From assembly GCA_002842755.1 (NCBI GenBank), contig PHDU01000008.1, forward strand, positions 1-64,000: a stretch of 64,000 nt of DNA. Reading direction: 5' to 3'. A program made the position numbers and the translations under genes. Origin of the DNA: Bacteroidetes bacterium HGW-Bacteroidetes-1 (lineage in GTDB: Bacteria > Bacteroidota > Bacteroidia > Bacteroidales > F082). Below are positions 9,439 to 17,710 of the stretch, one piece after another (within the stretch, counting starts at the first letter, position 1; every line of letters starts with the position of its first letter). A model generated the notes under the pieces. The model saw only the letters and a list, made by a program, of their open reading frames with translations. It made no database searches and was not told the origin of the DNA.

Positions 9439-10008
9439 ATGATAAAAGATGAGGATGTTTTTTGGGTGGACAAAGTGCTGAGTGGCGACAAGAACGCTTA
9501 TGCACGGCTTATCGAAAAACACGAGGATATGGTTTACACCCTTGTCAGACGCATTTTAAAACAAAATGAAGAATCAGAGGATATAACACAGATGGTTTTT
9601 ATCAAAGCATATCAAGCACTTGGAAACTTCAATAAAAAGTCACTTTTTTCAACATGGCTAAATCGTATTGCTTACAATACTGCTATCAGCGAATACAGAA
9701 TGATTAAAAATAAAATATATTTGCTCGATGAACAACAAATACAGAATCTTTCTGTTTCAGTCGCTGATGAGAACCACTCCGATGAAAAAGAGGCACAACT
9801 TCAATTGCTTGAAAAGAATTTACAAAAACTTGAACCTGAGGATAATGCTCTAATCTCTTTTTATTACATACAAAATTTACACATTGATCAAATCAGTGAA
9901 ATAACGAATCTATCCCCATCTAACGTTAAAATACGACTTTTCAGAATTCGAAAAAAATTACACGAATGGATGTTTAAAGAAACCAACGCTTATACAACTG
10001 CACTATGA
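9439..10008 (+). CDS. Sigma-70 family (ECF-like) RNA polymerase sigma factor
   Basis: A 189-residue alternative sigma factor. Region 2 spans about residues 22-90, with the helix EESEDITQMVFIKAYQALGNF that binds core polymerase and the -10 DNA. Region 4 spans about 130-180 as a helix-turn-helix (IDQISEITNLSPSNVKIRLF). There is no region 1.1 or 3. The next gene overlaps by 4 bp (ATGA) and encodes a small membrane protein, a usual place for an anti-sigma factor. The first ATG at 9439 gives a full region 2. Its regulon cannot be read from this window. Confidence 0.92.
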   Translation: MIKDEDVFWVDKVLSGDKNAYARLIEKHEDMVYTLVRRILKQNEESEDITQMVFIKAYQALGNFNKKSLFSTWLNRIAYNTAISEYRMIKNKIYLLDEQQIQNLSVSVADENHSDEKEAQLQLLEKNLQKLEPEDNALISFYYIQNLHIDQISEITNLSPSNVKIRLFRIRKKLHEWMFKETNAYTTAL

Positions 10009-10418
10009 ATACGATAAACGATAATGAATTAGACGATCTCTTAAAACAACTCAAACCGTCAAAAGCACCTTCCGGGCTTTCACAAAAAGTCATGCAGCAA
10101 ATCAGCCAGACTGACGCACTTCCTGTTTCATCGACCTCTGTCATAAGCGAACAGCTCCTGCTGGGTTTGAGTATACTGGCTGGAATGATTACAATCGTTT
10201 TTTTTATTGACTTTCAATTTATCTCCGAATGGATGTTGATTTCAACCAGCTGGATGAAAACTTTTTTAAACAACGATCAGGATTTCTTTAACAGAATTGC
10301 ATCTACTGCTGGAAACCTGCCTGCTTTTTCTTTAATGATCGTAGCTACCATTGCATTGTTACTAATTACAGAAAGAGCTATTTCAAAAAGGTTTCACAAA
10401 ATCAATTTAGTTTTGTAA
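10005..10418 (+). CDS. Small membrane protein, putative anti-sigma factor
   Basis: A 137-residue protein with a charged N-terminal segment (DELDDLLKQLKPSKAPSGLS, about residues 7-26). Two hydrophobic stretches follow at about 48-68 and 105-123. Translation is coupled to the sigma-factor gene by a 4-bp overlap. The layout (soluble N-terminus, then membrane) and position fit an anti-sigma factor, but there is no zinc-binding HxxxCxxC motif and no family I recognise. The function is inferred from context only. Confidence 0.6.
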   Translation: MNTINDNELDDLLKQLKPSKAPSGLSQKVMQQISQTDALPVSSTSVISEQLLLGLSILAGMITIVFFIDFQFISEWMLISTSWMKTFLNNDQDFFNRIASTAGNLPAFSLMIVATIALLLITERAISKRFHKINLVL

Positions 10419-10424
10419 TCAGCC

Positions 10425-11309
10425 ATGATTCCTCTTTCAATAGTTGCAACAGCCGAAACCTTTCTTGAAAAAAGAACTGCTGTTACTGGTCGAATTGAAG
10501 AAACCAAAATGCTTGGTGGAGGCTCTATCAACGACTGTTGCATGCTAAAATATCAAGGCAAGAAATTCTTCATGAAATGGAATAGTAGTGAGCGTTTTCC
10601 AGGCATGTTCAAAGCCGAAGCAACCGGATTAGCCCTTCTGTCAGAAACCGATTGTATCAAAACCCCTGAAATCATTGGTTTATCTGAAGATAATTCCTAT
10701 TCATTTTTGCTACTCGAATTTTTTGAAGCAGGAATTTACAGTCCAGATTTTTGGCGAAACTTTGGCAAACAGCTTGCCTGTCTTCATCAAACCACAAGCC
10801 CCTTATTTGGACTGAACCACAATAATTACATAGGTTCTATTAACCAACAAAATGATTTTCGATTAAACTGGACCGACTTTTTCATCGAGATGCGTCTGGA
10901 ACCAATGATTCGGTTGGCAACGCAGAAAGGCCTGATTGAAAACAGCACCCGCATTGCCTTCGACAGGCTTTTTAATAAGTTGGAAGGCCTGTTTCCAAAG
11001 GAAGTTCCTTCCTTACTTCATGGTGATCTCTGGAGCGGAAATTTTTTGTGTGATACAAACAGACAGGCTGTAATATTTGATCCTGCTGTTTATTTCGGAA
11101 ACCGTGAAATGGATATAGCAATGACAAAGTTATTCGGAGGCTTTGACGCATTGTTTTATGAAGCATACAATCAGTCGTTTCCGCTTGAAAAAGGATGGCT
11201 GCAAAGAACGGATCTATGTAATCTTTTCCCTTTAATGGTTCATGTAAATTTATTTGGGGGGAGTTATCATAGTCAGGTAAAAACCATCCTAAAATATTTT
11301 GTTGGATAA
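10425..11309 (+). CDS. Fructosamine kinase / APH-fold phosphotransferase family protein
   Basis: A 294-residue cytoplasmic kinase-fold protein of the fructosamine kinase family, which phosphorylates ketosamines (early glycation products) so that they break down. The phosphotransfer loop HGDLWSGNFLCD near residue 198 carries the catalytic Asp. The metal-binding Asp is in IFDPAVYFGNREMDIAM near residue 217, and both patterns are characteristic of this family within the APH superfamily. The N-terminal lobe has MLGGGSINDCCMLKYQGKKF with the ATP-anchoring Lys. It starts 6 bp after the putative anti-sigma gene, so it may share that transcript. The true substrate is untested. Confidence 0.85.
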   Translation: MIPLSIVATAETFLEKRTAVTGRIEETKMLGGGSINDCCMLKYQGKKFFMKWNSSERFPGMFKAEATGLALLSETDCIKTPEIIGLSEDNSYSFLLLEFFEAGIYSPDFWRNFGKQLACLHQTTSPLFGLNHNNYIGSINQQNDFRLNWTDFFIEMRLEPMIRLATQKGLIENSTRIAFDRLFNKLEGLFPKEVPSLLHGDLWSGNFLCDTNRQAVIFDPAVYFGNREMDIAMTKLFGGFDALFYEAYNQSFPLEKGWLQRTDLCNLFPLMVHVNLFGGSYHSQVKTILKYFVG

Positions 11310-11409
11310 GACTTTTTTGGCACTTTTAATGAATCAGGTGAAGACTTGTAGTTTTCGATCATTTTCAACGCATATCGAAATCCATTATAATTCATCTCTA
11401 AAAACTACT

Positions 11410-11417
11410 TACTTTTG
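11410..11417 (+). promoter_or_regulatory. Promoter -7 box of glnS (TACTTTTG)
   Basis: TACTTTTG is an exact TAnnTTTG match and places transcription start near 11423, leaving a leader of about 37 nt. It also argues against the in-frame TTG at 11415 as a start codon, since that TTG lies inside the box. Confidence 0.6.
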
Positions 11418-11459
11418 CAGGCTGTAAATCCAAAGCAATTCCCTAAACTGCTGATCTAT

Positions 11460-13163
11460 ATGAATAATAAACCTGAAGAGAGCCTTTCAGAAGAAAAAAG
11501 GTCACTTAATTTTATTGAAGCCATTATCGAAGAGGATCTTCAAAACAACAAAAATGAAAGTCGTGTGCATACACGCTTTCCACCAGAACCCAACGGCTAT
11601 CTGCATATTGGACATGCTAAATCTATTTGTCTGAATTTCGGGATGGCCGAAAAATACAATGGTAAATGCAATCTTCGTTTTGACGATACAAATCCTGAAA
11701 AAGAAGAAACAGAATACGTTGATTCGATCATGGAGGATGTTCAGTGGCTTGGATTCCAGTGGGATAAAGAACCTTACTACGCATCTGATTACTTTGATCA
11801 GTTGTATGAATGGGCTAAGCTTTTAATCAGAAAAGGGCTTGCTTATGTTGATGATCAATCACAGGAACTTATAAGTCAGCAAAAAGGAACACCAACCCGC
11901 CCAGGTATTCCTAGTCCGTTTCGGTTGCGAAGCATTGAAGAGAACATGGATCTGTTTGAACGGATGAAAAATGGTGAGTTTCCCAATGGAGCAAGAGTTT
12001 TAAGGGCTAAAATTGATATGACGTCGCCAAATATGCACATGCGCGATCCTGTACTTTACCGGATTCTTCATGCTGAACATCATCGCACCGGCAATACATG
12101 GAAAATCTATCCTATGTATGATTTTGCTCATGGACAAAGCGACTATCTCGAAGGCATCACCCATTCTCTTTGCACGCTTGAATTTGAAGTTCATCGTCCA
12201 CTTTATGACTGGTTTCTCGATCAGCTTATTGATACGACCTACCGTCCACGACAAATTGAATTTGCACGACTCAACCTGAGTTATACCGTAATGAGTAAGC
12301 GTAAGCTTCTGGAACTGGTAAAAACAAATATTGTAAATGGGTGGGATGATCCCCGCATGCCCACAATTGCAGGACTTCGGCGACGGGGCTATACGCCTGC
12401 CTCAATACGTGCTTTTGCTGACCGGATTGGTGTTGCCAAACGAGACAATGTGATCGATGTAGGACTGCTCGAATTCAGTGTACGAGAAGACCTTAACAAA
12501 ACATCACCGCGGGTAATGGCCGTGCTTGACCCTGTTAAGTTGATTATCTCAAATTACCCTGAAGGACAAATAGAAGACCTTGAGTTGGTGAACAACCCGG
12601 AAGATCTGGATAGCGGAATTAGAATGGTGCCTTTTGGCAAGGAATTATATATTGAACGGGATGATTTTATGGTTGATCCACCAAACAAGTACTTCCGTTT
12701 AGCACCAGGCCGTGAGGTTAGGCTTAAAGGCGCCTATGTAATTAAATGTGAAAGCTTTGAACTCGATTCTAACAATTTAGTTAAAACGATTTACTGCACG
12801 TATGACGTTGAAACAAAAAGCGGAACCGGATCAAAACAACCCAAGATTAAAGGAACTTTGCACTGGGTTGAAGCTTCCAATGCAATAGATGCTGAAGTAC
12901 GACTTTATGATCGTTTGTTTATGGATGAAGATCCATCCGGGCATAAGGATCAAGACGTAATAGCGTTTCTCAATCCAGAATCACTGAAAGTTTTGAATGG
13001 ATGTAAACTTGAGCCTATGCTTGCTAAAGCAGAAATCGGGCAACAGTTTCAGTTTCAACGTCTGGGTTATTTCAGTGTTGACAAAGACAGTTTAAAAAAC
13101 AATCCTGTTTTCAACAGAACGGTTTCACTCAAAGACAACTGGACAAAAACAAAAGGACAGTAA
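11460..13163 (+). CDS. glnS: Glutaminyl-tRNA synthetase
   Basis: Charges tRNA-Gln directly with glutamine. Of 567 residues from the ATG at 11460, the class I HIGH motif appears as [14 protein letters not shown] near residue 40 and the KMSKS-type loop as VMSKRKL near residue 277. The C-terminal half holds the two beta-barrel anticodon-binding domains typical of GlnRS/GluRS. The DDTNPEKE…WLGFQWD stretch is characteristic of the eukaryote-like GlnRS. An upstream in-frame TTG exists, but the promoter box covers it. A tRNA-Gln gene lies 117 bp downstream on the same strand, so the enzyme and its substrate RNA are neighbours. Confidence 0.97.
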   Translation: MNNKPEESLSEEKRSLNFIEAIIEEDLQNNKNESRVHTRFPPEPNGYLHIGHAKSICLNFGMAEKYNGKCNLRFDDTNPEKEETEYVDSIMEDVQWLGFQWDKEPYYASDYFDQLYEWAKLLIRKGLAYVDDQSQELISQQKGTPTRPGIPSPFRLRSIEENMDLFERMKNGEFPNGARVLRAKIDMTSPNMHMRDPVLYRILHAEHHRTGNTWKIYPMYDFAHGQSDYLEGITHSLCTLEFEVHRPLYDWFLDQLIDTTYRPRQIEFARLNLSYTVMSKRKLLELVKTNIVNGWDDPRMPTIAGLRRRGYTPASIRAFADRIGVAKRDNVIDVGLLEFSVREDLNKTSPRVMAVLDPVKLIISNYPEGQIEDLELVNNPEDLDSGIRMVPFGKELYIERDDFMVDPPNKYFRLAPGREVRLKGAYVIKCESFELDSNNLVKTIYCTYDVETKSGTGSKQPKIKGTLHWVEASNAIDAEVRLYDRLFMDEDPSGHKDQDVIAFLNPESLKVLNGCKLEPMLAKAEIGQQFQFQRLGYFSVDKDSLKNNPVFNRTVSLKDNWTKTKGQ

Positions 13164-13262
13164 AAAATTACAAGAAGGTTTGAAACCTCAATGTGTTTTG
13201 TAACGCCAAAAAAACACCAGAAATAAAAAACAAAAAAAGCGCTGCTTTTTTAATGCATTTTG

Positions 13263-13270
13263 TAACTTTG
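13263..13270 (+). promoter_or_regulatory. Promoter -7 box of tRNA-Gln (TAACTTTG)
   Basis: TAACTTTG matches TAnnTTTG exactly and lies 10 bp before the mature tRNA 5' end, predicting a leader of only a few nucleotides. The -33 region has only a partial match (GCTG, 13241-13244). Confidence 0.65.
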
Positions 13271-13280
13271 CCGCCGCAAT

Positions 13281-13356
13281 TGCCCGATGGTGTAATTGGC
13301 AACACGTCTGACTCTGGATCAGAAGAGTTCAGGTTCGAGACCTGATCGGGCAACCA
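13281..13356 (+). tRNA. tRNA-Gln, anticodon CTG
   Basis: A full cloverleaf can be drawn. The acceptor is TGCCCGA/TCGGGCA and the D stem GTGT/ACAC. The anticodon stem is TCTGA/TCAGA around loop CTCTGGA (anticodon CTG, reads CAG). A five-base variable loop is followed by T stem TCAGG/CCTGA with loop TTCGAGA. The discriminator is A at 13353 and CCA is encoded (13354-13356). The weak U1-A72 pair is a known recognition feature of tRNA-Gln for GlnRS, in keeping with the glnS gene just upstream. Confidence 0.97.
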
Positions 13357-13358
13357 AA

Positions 13359-13394
13359 AGAGGTTATTTCTTTTTCGAAATAACCTCTTTTTTT
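13359..13394 (+). terminator. Rho-independent terminator after tRNA-Gln
   Basis: AGAGGTTATTTC (13359-13370) pairs perfectly with GAAATAACCTCT (13377-13388), followed by a run of T to 13394. It begins 2 bp after the encoded CCA. Confidence 0.93.
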
Positions 13395-13428
13395 GCAATA
13401 ATTTTACTTGAGATGATTAATTATTACT

Positions 13429-13935
13429 TCAACTGTTTGCTGGCGTTAAACTATTTAACTTTAAAACAAAGAAAATTTTATCGTCACCAAGCCTGTAAAA
13501 ATCCGGCAAGACTGCTTGCTGAACGAAACCCGTTTTAAGGTAAAAATTTCGGGTGGGGTCATATTTTTTTAAAGAAGAGGTTTCAGCGATAAGGTGTCTG
13601 GCATTTTCTTCTTTCAAAGATTGTATCAATTTAAGAAGAATTCCTTTTCCAATTCCTTTTCCTCTGAGAGAATCATCTACTGCAATCCAGTACAAGTCGT
13701 AAGTGGCATCAGTTCCATCCACAAATCCATAGGCTGCATAGCCAACCGTTTTGCCATCCTGCTCAGCAAAAATAAATTTATAGCCGCTTTTTTCGCCCTG
13801 CTGCAAGGTTTCCTCGGCAAGACTCCGTGCTACCGGAATTTCATTTTCATAAAAAAATCCACTTGACCGGATAAGCCTTTCGATTGTATCAGGATCAGAT
13901 GAAAGCACTTCAGAACGATAGTTAATAGAAGCCAT
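13429..13935 (-). CDS. GNAT family N-acetyltransferase
   Basis: A 168-residue acetyl-CoA-dependent acyltransferase. The pyrophosphate-binding loop is visible as VDDSLRGKGIGKGILLKLIQ (about residues 86-105, fitting R/Q-x-x-G-x-G/A). A C-terminal beta strand with YDPTRNFYLKTGF follows. It is the last gene of a four-gene operon, starting 17 bp after the ATP-grasp gene at 13953. Context suggests it acetylates the product, or an intermediate, of the aminomutase/ligase pathway. It is shorter than and different from the beta-lysine acetyltransferase AblB/YodP as I recall that family, so I do not use that name. Confidence 0.85.
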   Translation of the reverse strand: MASINYRSEVLSSDPDTIERLIRSSGFFYENEIPVARSLAEETLQQGEKSGYKFIFAEQDGKTVGYAAYGFVDGTDATYDLYWIAVDDSLRGKGIGKGILLKLIQSLKEENARHLIAETSSLKKYDPTRNFYLKTGFVQQAVLPDFYRLGDDKIFFVLKLNSLTPANS

Positions 13936-13952
13936 AATGTATTTATTAAGTT

Positions 13953-14945
13953 CTAATTTATTATTTTGAATTGATTAATGGCATCTGCAACAATCCATTC
14001 CACGATATCAGTGAAATCATATCCGGCATGAATAGCTGCAGCATAATAACCACTGTCAGGAGATATACATGGGTTTGAATTTACTTCCAGGATAAATGGA
14101 TTACCATGCCTGTCAACCCTGAAATCTACTCTGGCATAACCTCCTAATGAGCAGGCATCCCAGCATTGAAGACCCAAAATCCTCAGCTTCTCAATAAGCA
14201 CTGCATCTGCTTCAGCAAAATCCAGTTTACGAACCGTATTATTATATTCAAAAGAATCTTCATCCCACTTCGCTTTGTAACCTAACATGCGTGGTTTTCC
14301 TTTGGGAAAATCAATAAACTCTATTTCCGCAACTGCCAACACTTCAGGGCCTGACGACTTAGCTATTATTGCACAATTAAACTCACGACCATCAATAAAT
14401 TCTTCAACAAACCATGCTTGCTTTGGAAGCTTTTTCAATCCTGCAATAAACTCAAGATTATCACCTGAGAACACTGCATCTTCGTCCAAATCTAATGAAC
14501 CCTCTTCCCATCGGGGTTTAAGAATATAAGTCTTACCGGCTTCAAATAATTCAGTTTCATGAAGCTCAAAACTTAATGGAGTTAGCAGCGCAGCTTTTAT
14601 TAGATTTTCTTTTGTAAGGGTTTTACTTGCTGACTGAAACATTGGCACAGTGTGAGTTCCGGTGTAAGGCATTGCCAATGCATCGAGTAAAGCAGGAGCA
14701 AGATAAACGAGTTCGCCTTTATTGTCGAATGATTCCACCAGATTGAAAACAAGATCAGGTTGCATTGCAATTAGATTATCTCTCCCGACTTCCAGATTCA
14801 AAGAAAGGGGAAAGATGCTCACGCTGTGACCGAGTTCATTAAGGCAATTATATACAAGTTGAACTTGTTGCATTACATCAGCTTCATCGGTCTTGGCCTC
14901 TTTACTCAGCTGGTTGTGTAAGATAACAATCTTCAGCTTTTTCAT
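13953..14945 (-). CDS. ATP-grasp ligase, D-Ala-D-Ala ligase-like (second of pair)
   Basis: A 330-residue ATP-grasp enzyme that should join a carboxylate, via an acyl phosphate, to an amine. The N-terminal Rossmann-like domain is followed by the ATP-binding core, with YILKPRWEEGSLDLDEDAV (about residues 133-151), FVEEFIDGREFNCAI near 180, and the metal-binding end RVDFRVDRHGNPFILEVNSN (about 275-294). The D-Ala-D-Ala ligase signature would read EVNTLPG here; instead it reads EVNSNPCIS, so the amine or acyl site probably differs. It overlaps the upstream ligase gene by 4 bp (ATGA). It is unlikely to be the cell wall Ddl, because it sits with a radical SAM aminomutase and is paired with a paralogue. 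Confidence 0.85.
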   Translation of the reverse strand: MKKLKIVILHNQLSKEAKTDEADVMQQVQLVYNCLNELGHSVSIFPLSLNLEVGRDNLIAMQPDLVFNLVESFDNKGELVYLAPALLDALAMPYTGTHTVPMFQSASKTLTKENLIKAALLTPLSFELHETELFEAGKTYILKPRWEEGSLDLDEDAVFSGDNLEFIAGLKKLPKQAWFVEEFIDGREFNCAIIAKSSGPEVLAVAEIEFIDFPKGKPRMLGYKAKWDEDSFEYNNTVRKLDFAEADAVLIEKLRILGLQCWDACSLGGYARVDFRVDRHGNPFILEVNSNPCISPDSGYYAAAIHAGYDFTDIVEWIVADAINQFKIIN

Positions 14946-15919
14946 GTAACAATTCTTTTACTTGCTGAATGAAGAATCATTCCTATCAGGTCAATATAGG
15001 CAAACCCCTTTTTATACATTAGTATTGGAAGGTCAGAATGAATATAATTGAGCCCGGGTAATGGATTCACTTCAATAACAAAGGGGTTTCCCTTATCGTC
15101 AAAACGAATATCCACTCTTCCGGCATCACGGCAACCCAAAACCCGCCAGGCATCCAGACATATTTTGGCACAAGCATCAAAAAGCGATCCTGAAATTGAG
15201 GAATAATGAACCCTGCCATCATAATTTTCTTTGATGAAACGCGAATAAGCTTGTTCTTCAACTTCTGAATCGATCTTTACTTCCATCACCCCCACGCAGA
15301 TTGCATCTTCTCCTGTTCCGGCAATTCCTACTGTAAACTCTCTTCCATTGAGAAACGATTCGACGAGAACTTCCTGATTGTAATCTTTCAATAAACGGCC
15401 ACAAACCTCTAGTAGCCGTGATTTATCATTTACTATTGACCTGCCATCTATCCCTTTTCCTGACCCCTCAGCAATCGGTTTCACAAAAACCGGAAAAGGT
15501 AAGTGCATGGCATAAACATCATTTACGTTTTGAACAATATAAAAATCAGCAGTTGCAATACCTGCATCTCGCAGCACCCTTTTCGTAAGGCCTTTATGAA
15601 GTGTTAATGACAAAACCAAGGGATCAGAAAAAGTATATGGAATTTGATAAGCATCTAGTATCGAAGGCACCTGCCCTTCACGGCCAATACCATGCATACC
15701 TTCGCAGATATTAAAAACAAGATCCCAACGTTCGCCACTAAGTAGCCTTTTCTGCAAGTCAAAAAGATTTCCAATTCTGATTGTTTTATGTCCCAACGTT
15801 TCAATTGCTTGTTCTATACCAACAATGGTTTCTTCTTTGTCCAATTCTGCTGTTTCATCCTCAGAGTAGCCAAGGTTGAGATATGTTTCACGCAAATCAA
15901 AAGTAAGACCTATCTTCAT
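14942..15919 (-). CDS. ATP-grasp ligase, D-Ala-D-Ala ligase-like (first of pair)
   Basis: A 325-residue ATP-grasp enzyme from the ATG at 15919 (MKIGLTFDLR begins the first beta strand; the longer frame adds 12 poor residues). ATP-binding features include FPVFVKPIAEGSGKGI (about residues 142-157), VESFLNGREFTVGI near 190, and RVDIRFDDKGNPFVIEVNPL near 270-289, with the metal ligands E and N. It keeps EVNPLPGL, closer to true Ddl than its downstream neighbour. It begins 25 bp after kamA and overlaps the second ligase by 4 bp, so the three are surely co-transcribed. Two unequal ligases in a row suggest two successive condensations. Confidence 0.86.
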   Translation of the reverse strand: MKIGLTFDLRETYLNLGYSEDETAELDKEETIVGIEQAIETLGHKTIRIGNLFDLQKRLLSGERWDLVFNICEGMHGIGREGQVPSILDAYQIPYTFSDPLVLSLTLHKGLTKRVLRDAGIATADFYIVQNVNDVYAMHLPFPVFVKPIAEGSGKGIDGRSIVNDKSRLLEVCGRLLKDYNQEVLVESFLNGREFTVGIAGTGEDAICVGVMEVKIDSEVEEQAYSRFIKENYDGRVHYSSISGSLFDACAKICLDAWRVLGCRDAGRVDIRFDDKGNPFVIEVNPLPGLNYIHSDLPILMYKKGFAYIDLIGMILHSASKRIVT

Positions 15920-15944
15920 TTTTAGATTTTTAGATTCATCTGGG

Positions 15945-17210
15945 TTAAATAACATCAGGATATTTAAAGATTTTACCTTTGTAATTCTTCAACAAAAGGT
16001 TATTGTCCTCATAACCTTGTACATATTCTGGTAAGAGCGGTATCTTTCCTCCACCTCCAGGGGCATCTATCACGAATTGCGGAACAGCATATCCAGAAGT
16101 AAAGCCTCTTAAACTCTGTATAATTTCTATGCCTTTTGAAACTGGGGTACGAAAGTGGGCAGAACCGGGTATTGGGTCACACTGATAAAGATAATACGGC
16201 CTCACGCGAATTTTCAGCAAGCCCTGAAAAAGCTTTTTCATGACGGCAGGGTCATCATTGATATCTTTAAGCAATACGGTCTGGCTCCCAAGCGGCATAC
16301 CTGCATTGGCAAGTCTTTCGCAGGCAGCTGATGTTTCTTGAGTAAGCTCAAGAGGGTGTGTAAAGTGGATACTAATATAAAGTGGATGATATTTCTTCAA
16401 TATTGAAATAAGGGCAGGCGTTATACGCATTGGCATAACGACAGGCACTTTTGTTCCAATGCGAATAATTTCAATATGTTTTATAGCACGCAAATGTGCA
16501 AGAAGATAGTCAATATGACTATCCGGCATACTAAGTGGATCACCTCCTGAAACAATTACATCGCGAATTTCAGTATGACTTCTCAAATAAGCTAAAGCTG
16601 GTTCCCATGCTTTTTTACCTATATGGCATTTATCTTTAGCCACCATATGCGAACGCGTGCAATATCTGCAATAAGTTGGACAAAAGCCTGTTGAAAGAAA
16701 CAAAGCTCTATCCGGGTAACGATGAACCAAATTTGGAACCGGACTATATTCCTCCTCACTTAAAGGATCCGAAGCTTCTCCAGGCTGCAAACTTAGTTCC
16801 TGAATGGTTGGCACAACTGTTTTCCTGATAGGATGTCCAGCTTTTGAGGATGCGAGCAAACCAGCATAATATGGCGTTATTCTGATGGGAAGCATATCAT
16901 TTACACCATCGATGGGCTTTAGCTCATCATCTGATGGTTGAATTACTTTACTCAACGACTGAAGACTGGTATAGCTATTGCGTAGCTGCCAGCGCCAACT
17001 GGACCATTCGTTAATGGTAGCATCAGGAAAATGGGTTTGTAAAAAATTGAATGATTCTTTTGATACTGGAAATAACTGCGATGAAACCGAAATATTCGAT
17101 GAGAGCATACTCCCATTTCCAACTCTTTCGACGACAGAAGCAGGAGGTTCAACATCCTGACTCAATTCAGGATTGTCTGGTAAATGCAAATTTTGATGCA
17201 GCAGGGTCAT
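15945..17210 (-). CDS. kamA: KamA-family radical SAM aminomutase, probable lysine 2,3-aminomutase
   Basis: Predicted to move the alpha amino group of L-lysine to carbon 3, giving beta-lysine, using SAM, a [4Fe-4S] cluster and PLP. From the ATG at 17210 it has 421 residues. The radical SAM motif CPTYCRYC places cysteines at 177, 181 and 184. The PLP lysine is K389 in DAPGGGGK. Asp345 (in QCD) and Asp382 (in IDAPGG) stand where D293 and D330 bind the side-chain amine in Clostridium subterminale lysine aminomutase. All five fall at the family spacing (offset 52). Glutamate 2,3-aminomutases replace those two Asp, so lysine is the likely substrate. WRWQLRN near residue 60 is also typical. The frame can start at a TTG (17222), but the ATG is preferred. 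It is first in an operon with two ATP-grasp ligases and a GNAT. Confidence 0.88.
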   Translation of the reverse strand: MTLLHQNLHLPDNPELSQDVEPPASVVERVGNGSMLSSNISVSSQLFPVSKESFNFLQTHFPDATINEWSSWRWQLRNSYTSLQSLSKVIQPSDDELKPIDGVNDMLPIRITPYYAGLLASSKAGHPIRKTVVPTIQELSLQPGEASDPLSEEEYSPVPNLVHRYPDRALFLSTGFCPTYCRYCTRSHMVAKDKCHIGKKAWEPALAYLRSHTEIRDVIVSGGDPLSMPDSHIDYLLAHLRAIKHIEIIRIGTKVPVVMPMRITPALISILKKYHPLYISIHFTHPLELTQETSAACERLANAGMPLGSQTVLLKDINDDPAVMKKLFQGLLKIRVRPYYLYQCDPIPGSAHFRTPVSKGIEIIQSLRGFTSGYAVPQFVIDAPGGGGKIPLLPEYVQGYEDNNLLLKNYKGKIFKYPDVI

Positions 17211-17258
17211 AATTATAATCAATACTTTACTTTAAATAACTGATTTTATGTGTATTAA

Positions 17259-17288
17259 CATCCTTTTTTATAGTTAAAAAAAAGGATG
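17259..17288. repeat. Inverted repeat in the kamA leader region
   Basis: CATCCTTTTTT (17259-17269) is complementary to AAAAAAGGATG (17278-17288) with an 8-nt loop. It lies 49-78 bp before the kamA ATG. On either strand it would form an 11-bp hairpin, but no U tract follows it, so it is not a clear terminator. Confidence 0.5.
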
Positions 17289-17641
17289 CAATAATAGTAT
17301 AAAAGTTCTGCTATATGACAAGAAATAAAAAATAAAATCCGCCTTTCAGATATCGCATTTAGACAATATGTATTGAATTGATATAATGAATATTAGATTC
17401 CAATTTAACATTCATTTTAGAAGCGAACTTCAAGAAATTTACCAAAGGAAATAAAATTGTGAAAAAGTACCTTCAAAACCCGTCTTCAAGCAAATCAACT
17501 CAAATTTCTCCATAAAAATACATCATTCCAATATGTTTAGATCCACTTATTAGCAAAGATGTTAGCTGATTCATGTAAAGAGCAAACCGGGTTTTGGGCA
17601 AGAATTTAACAATGAAAAAAACAAATCAAATATATTTTTCA

Positions 17642-17669
17642 TTTGAATGGCAATATCGGCATAACTTTG
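17642..17669 (+). promoter_or_regulatory. Promoter of the TonB receptor/DUF4249 operon
   Basis: TAACTTTG (17662-17669) is an exact -7 box. TTTG (17642-17645) lies 16 bp upstream, shorter than the usual 19-21 bp spacing. The start codon is 41 bp downstream. Confidence 0.55.
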
Positions 17670-17710
17670 TGTGTTTTCAAAAAATGAATTTATTACTTTA
17701 AAGACAATCA

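Larger units (their letters stand above)
17211..17710. other. 500-bp divergent intergenic region
   Basis: AT-rich spacer between kamA (minus) and the TonB receptor gene (plus). It holds an inverted repeat near kamA and a promoter box near the receptor, both listed separately. I found no TAnnTTTG box for kamA and no open frame with coding character. Confidence 0.6.

Noticed and set aside
11415-11459. Upstream TTG start for glnS adding 15 residues
   Set aside because: The TTG is part of the TACTTTTG promoter box, and the ATG at 11460 gives a normal GlnRS N-terminus.
13168-13398. Minus-strand 76-codon open frame
   Set aside because: It runs across the tRNA-Gln gene and its terminator, so it is not a gene.
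13429-17210. Assignment as the AblA/AblB N-acetyl-beta-lysine osmolyte pathway
   Set aside because: The aminomutase fits, but the acetyltransferase is too short and of a general GNAT type, and AblAB loci do not carry two ATP-grasp ligases.
17211-17710. Lysine riboswitch ahead of the kamA operon
   Set aside because: Only a simple AT-rich hairpin is present. The multi-helix lysine aptamer and its conserved bases are not seen.
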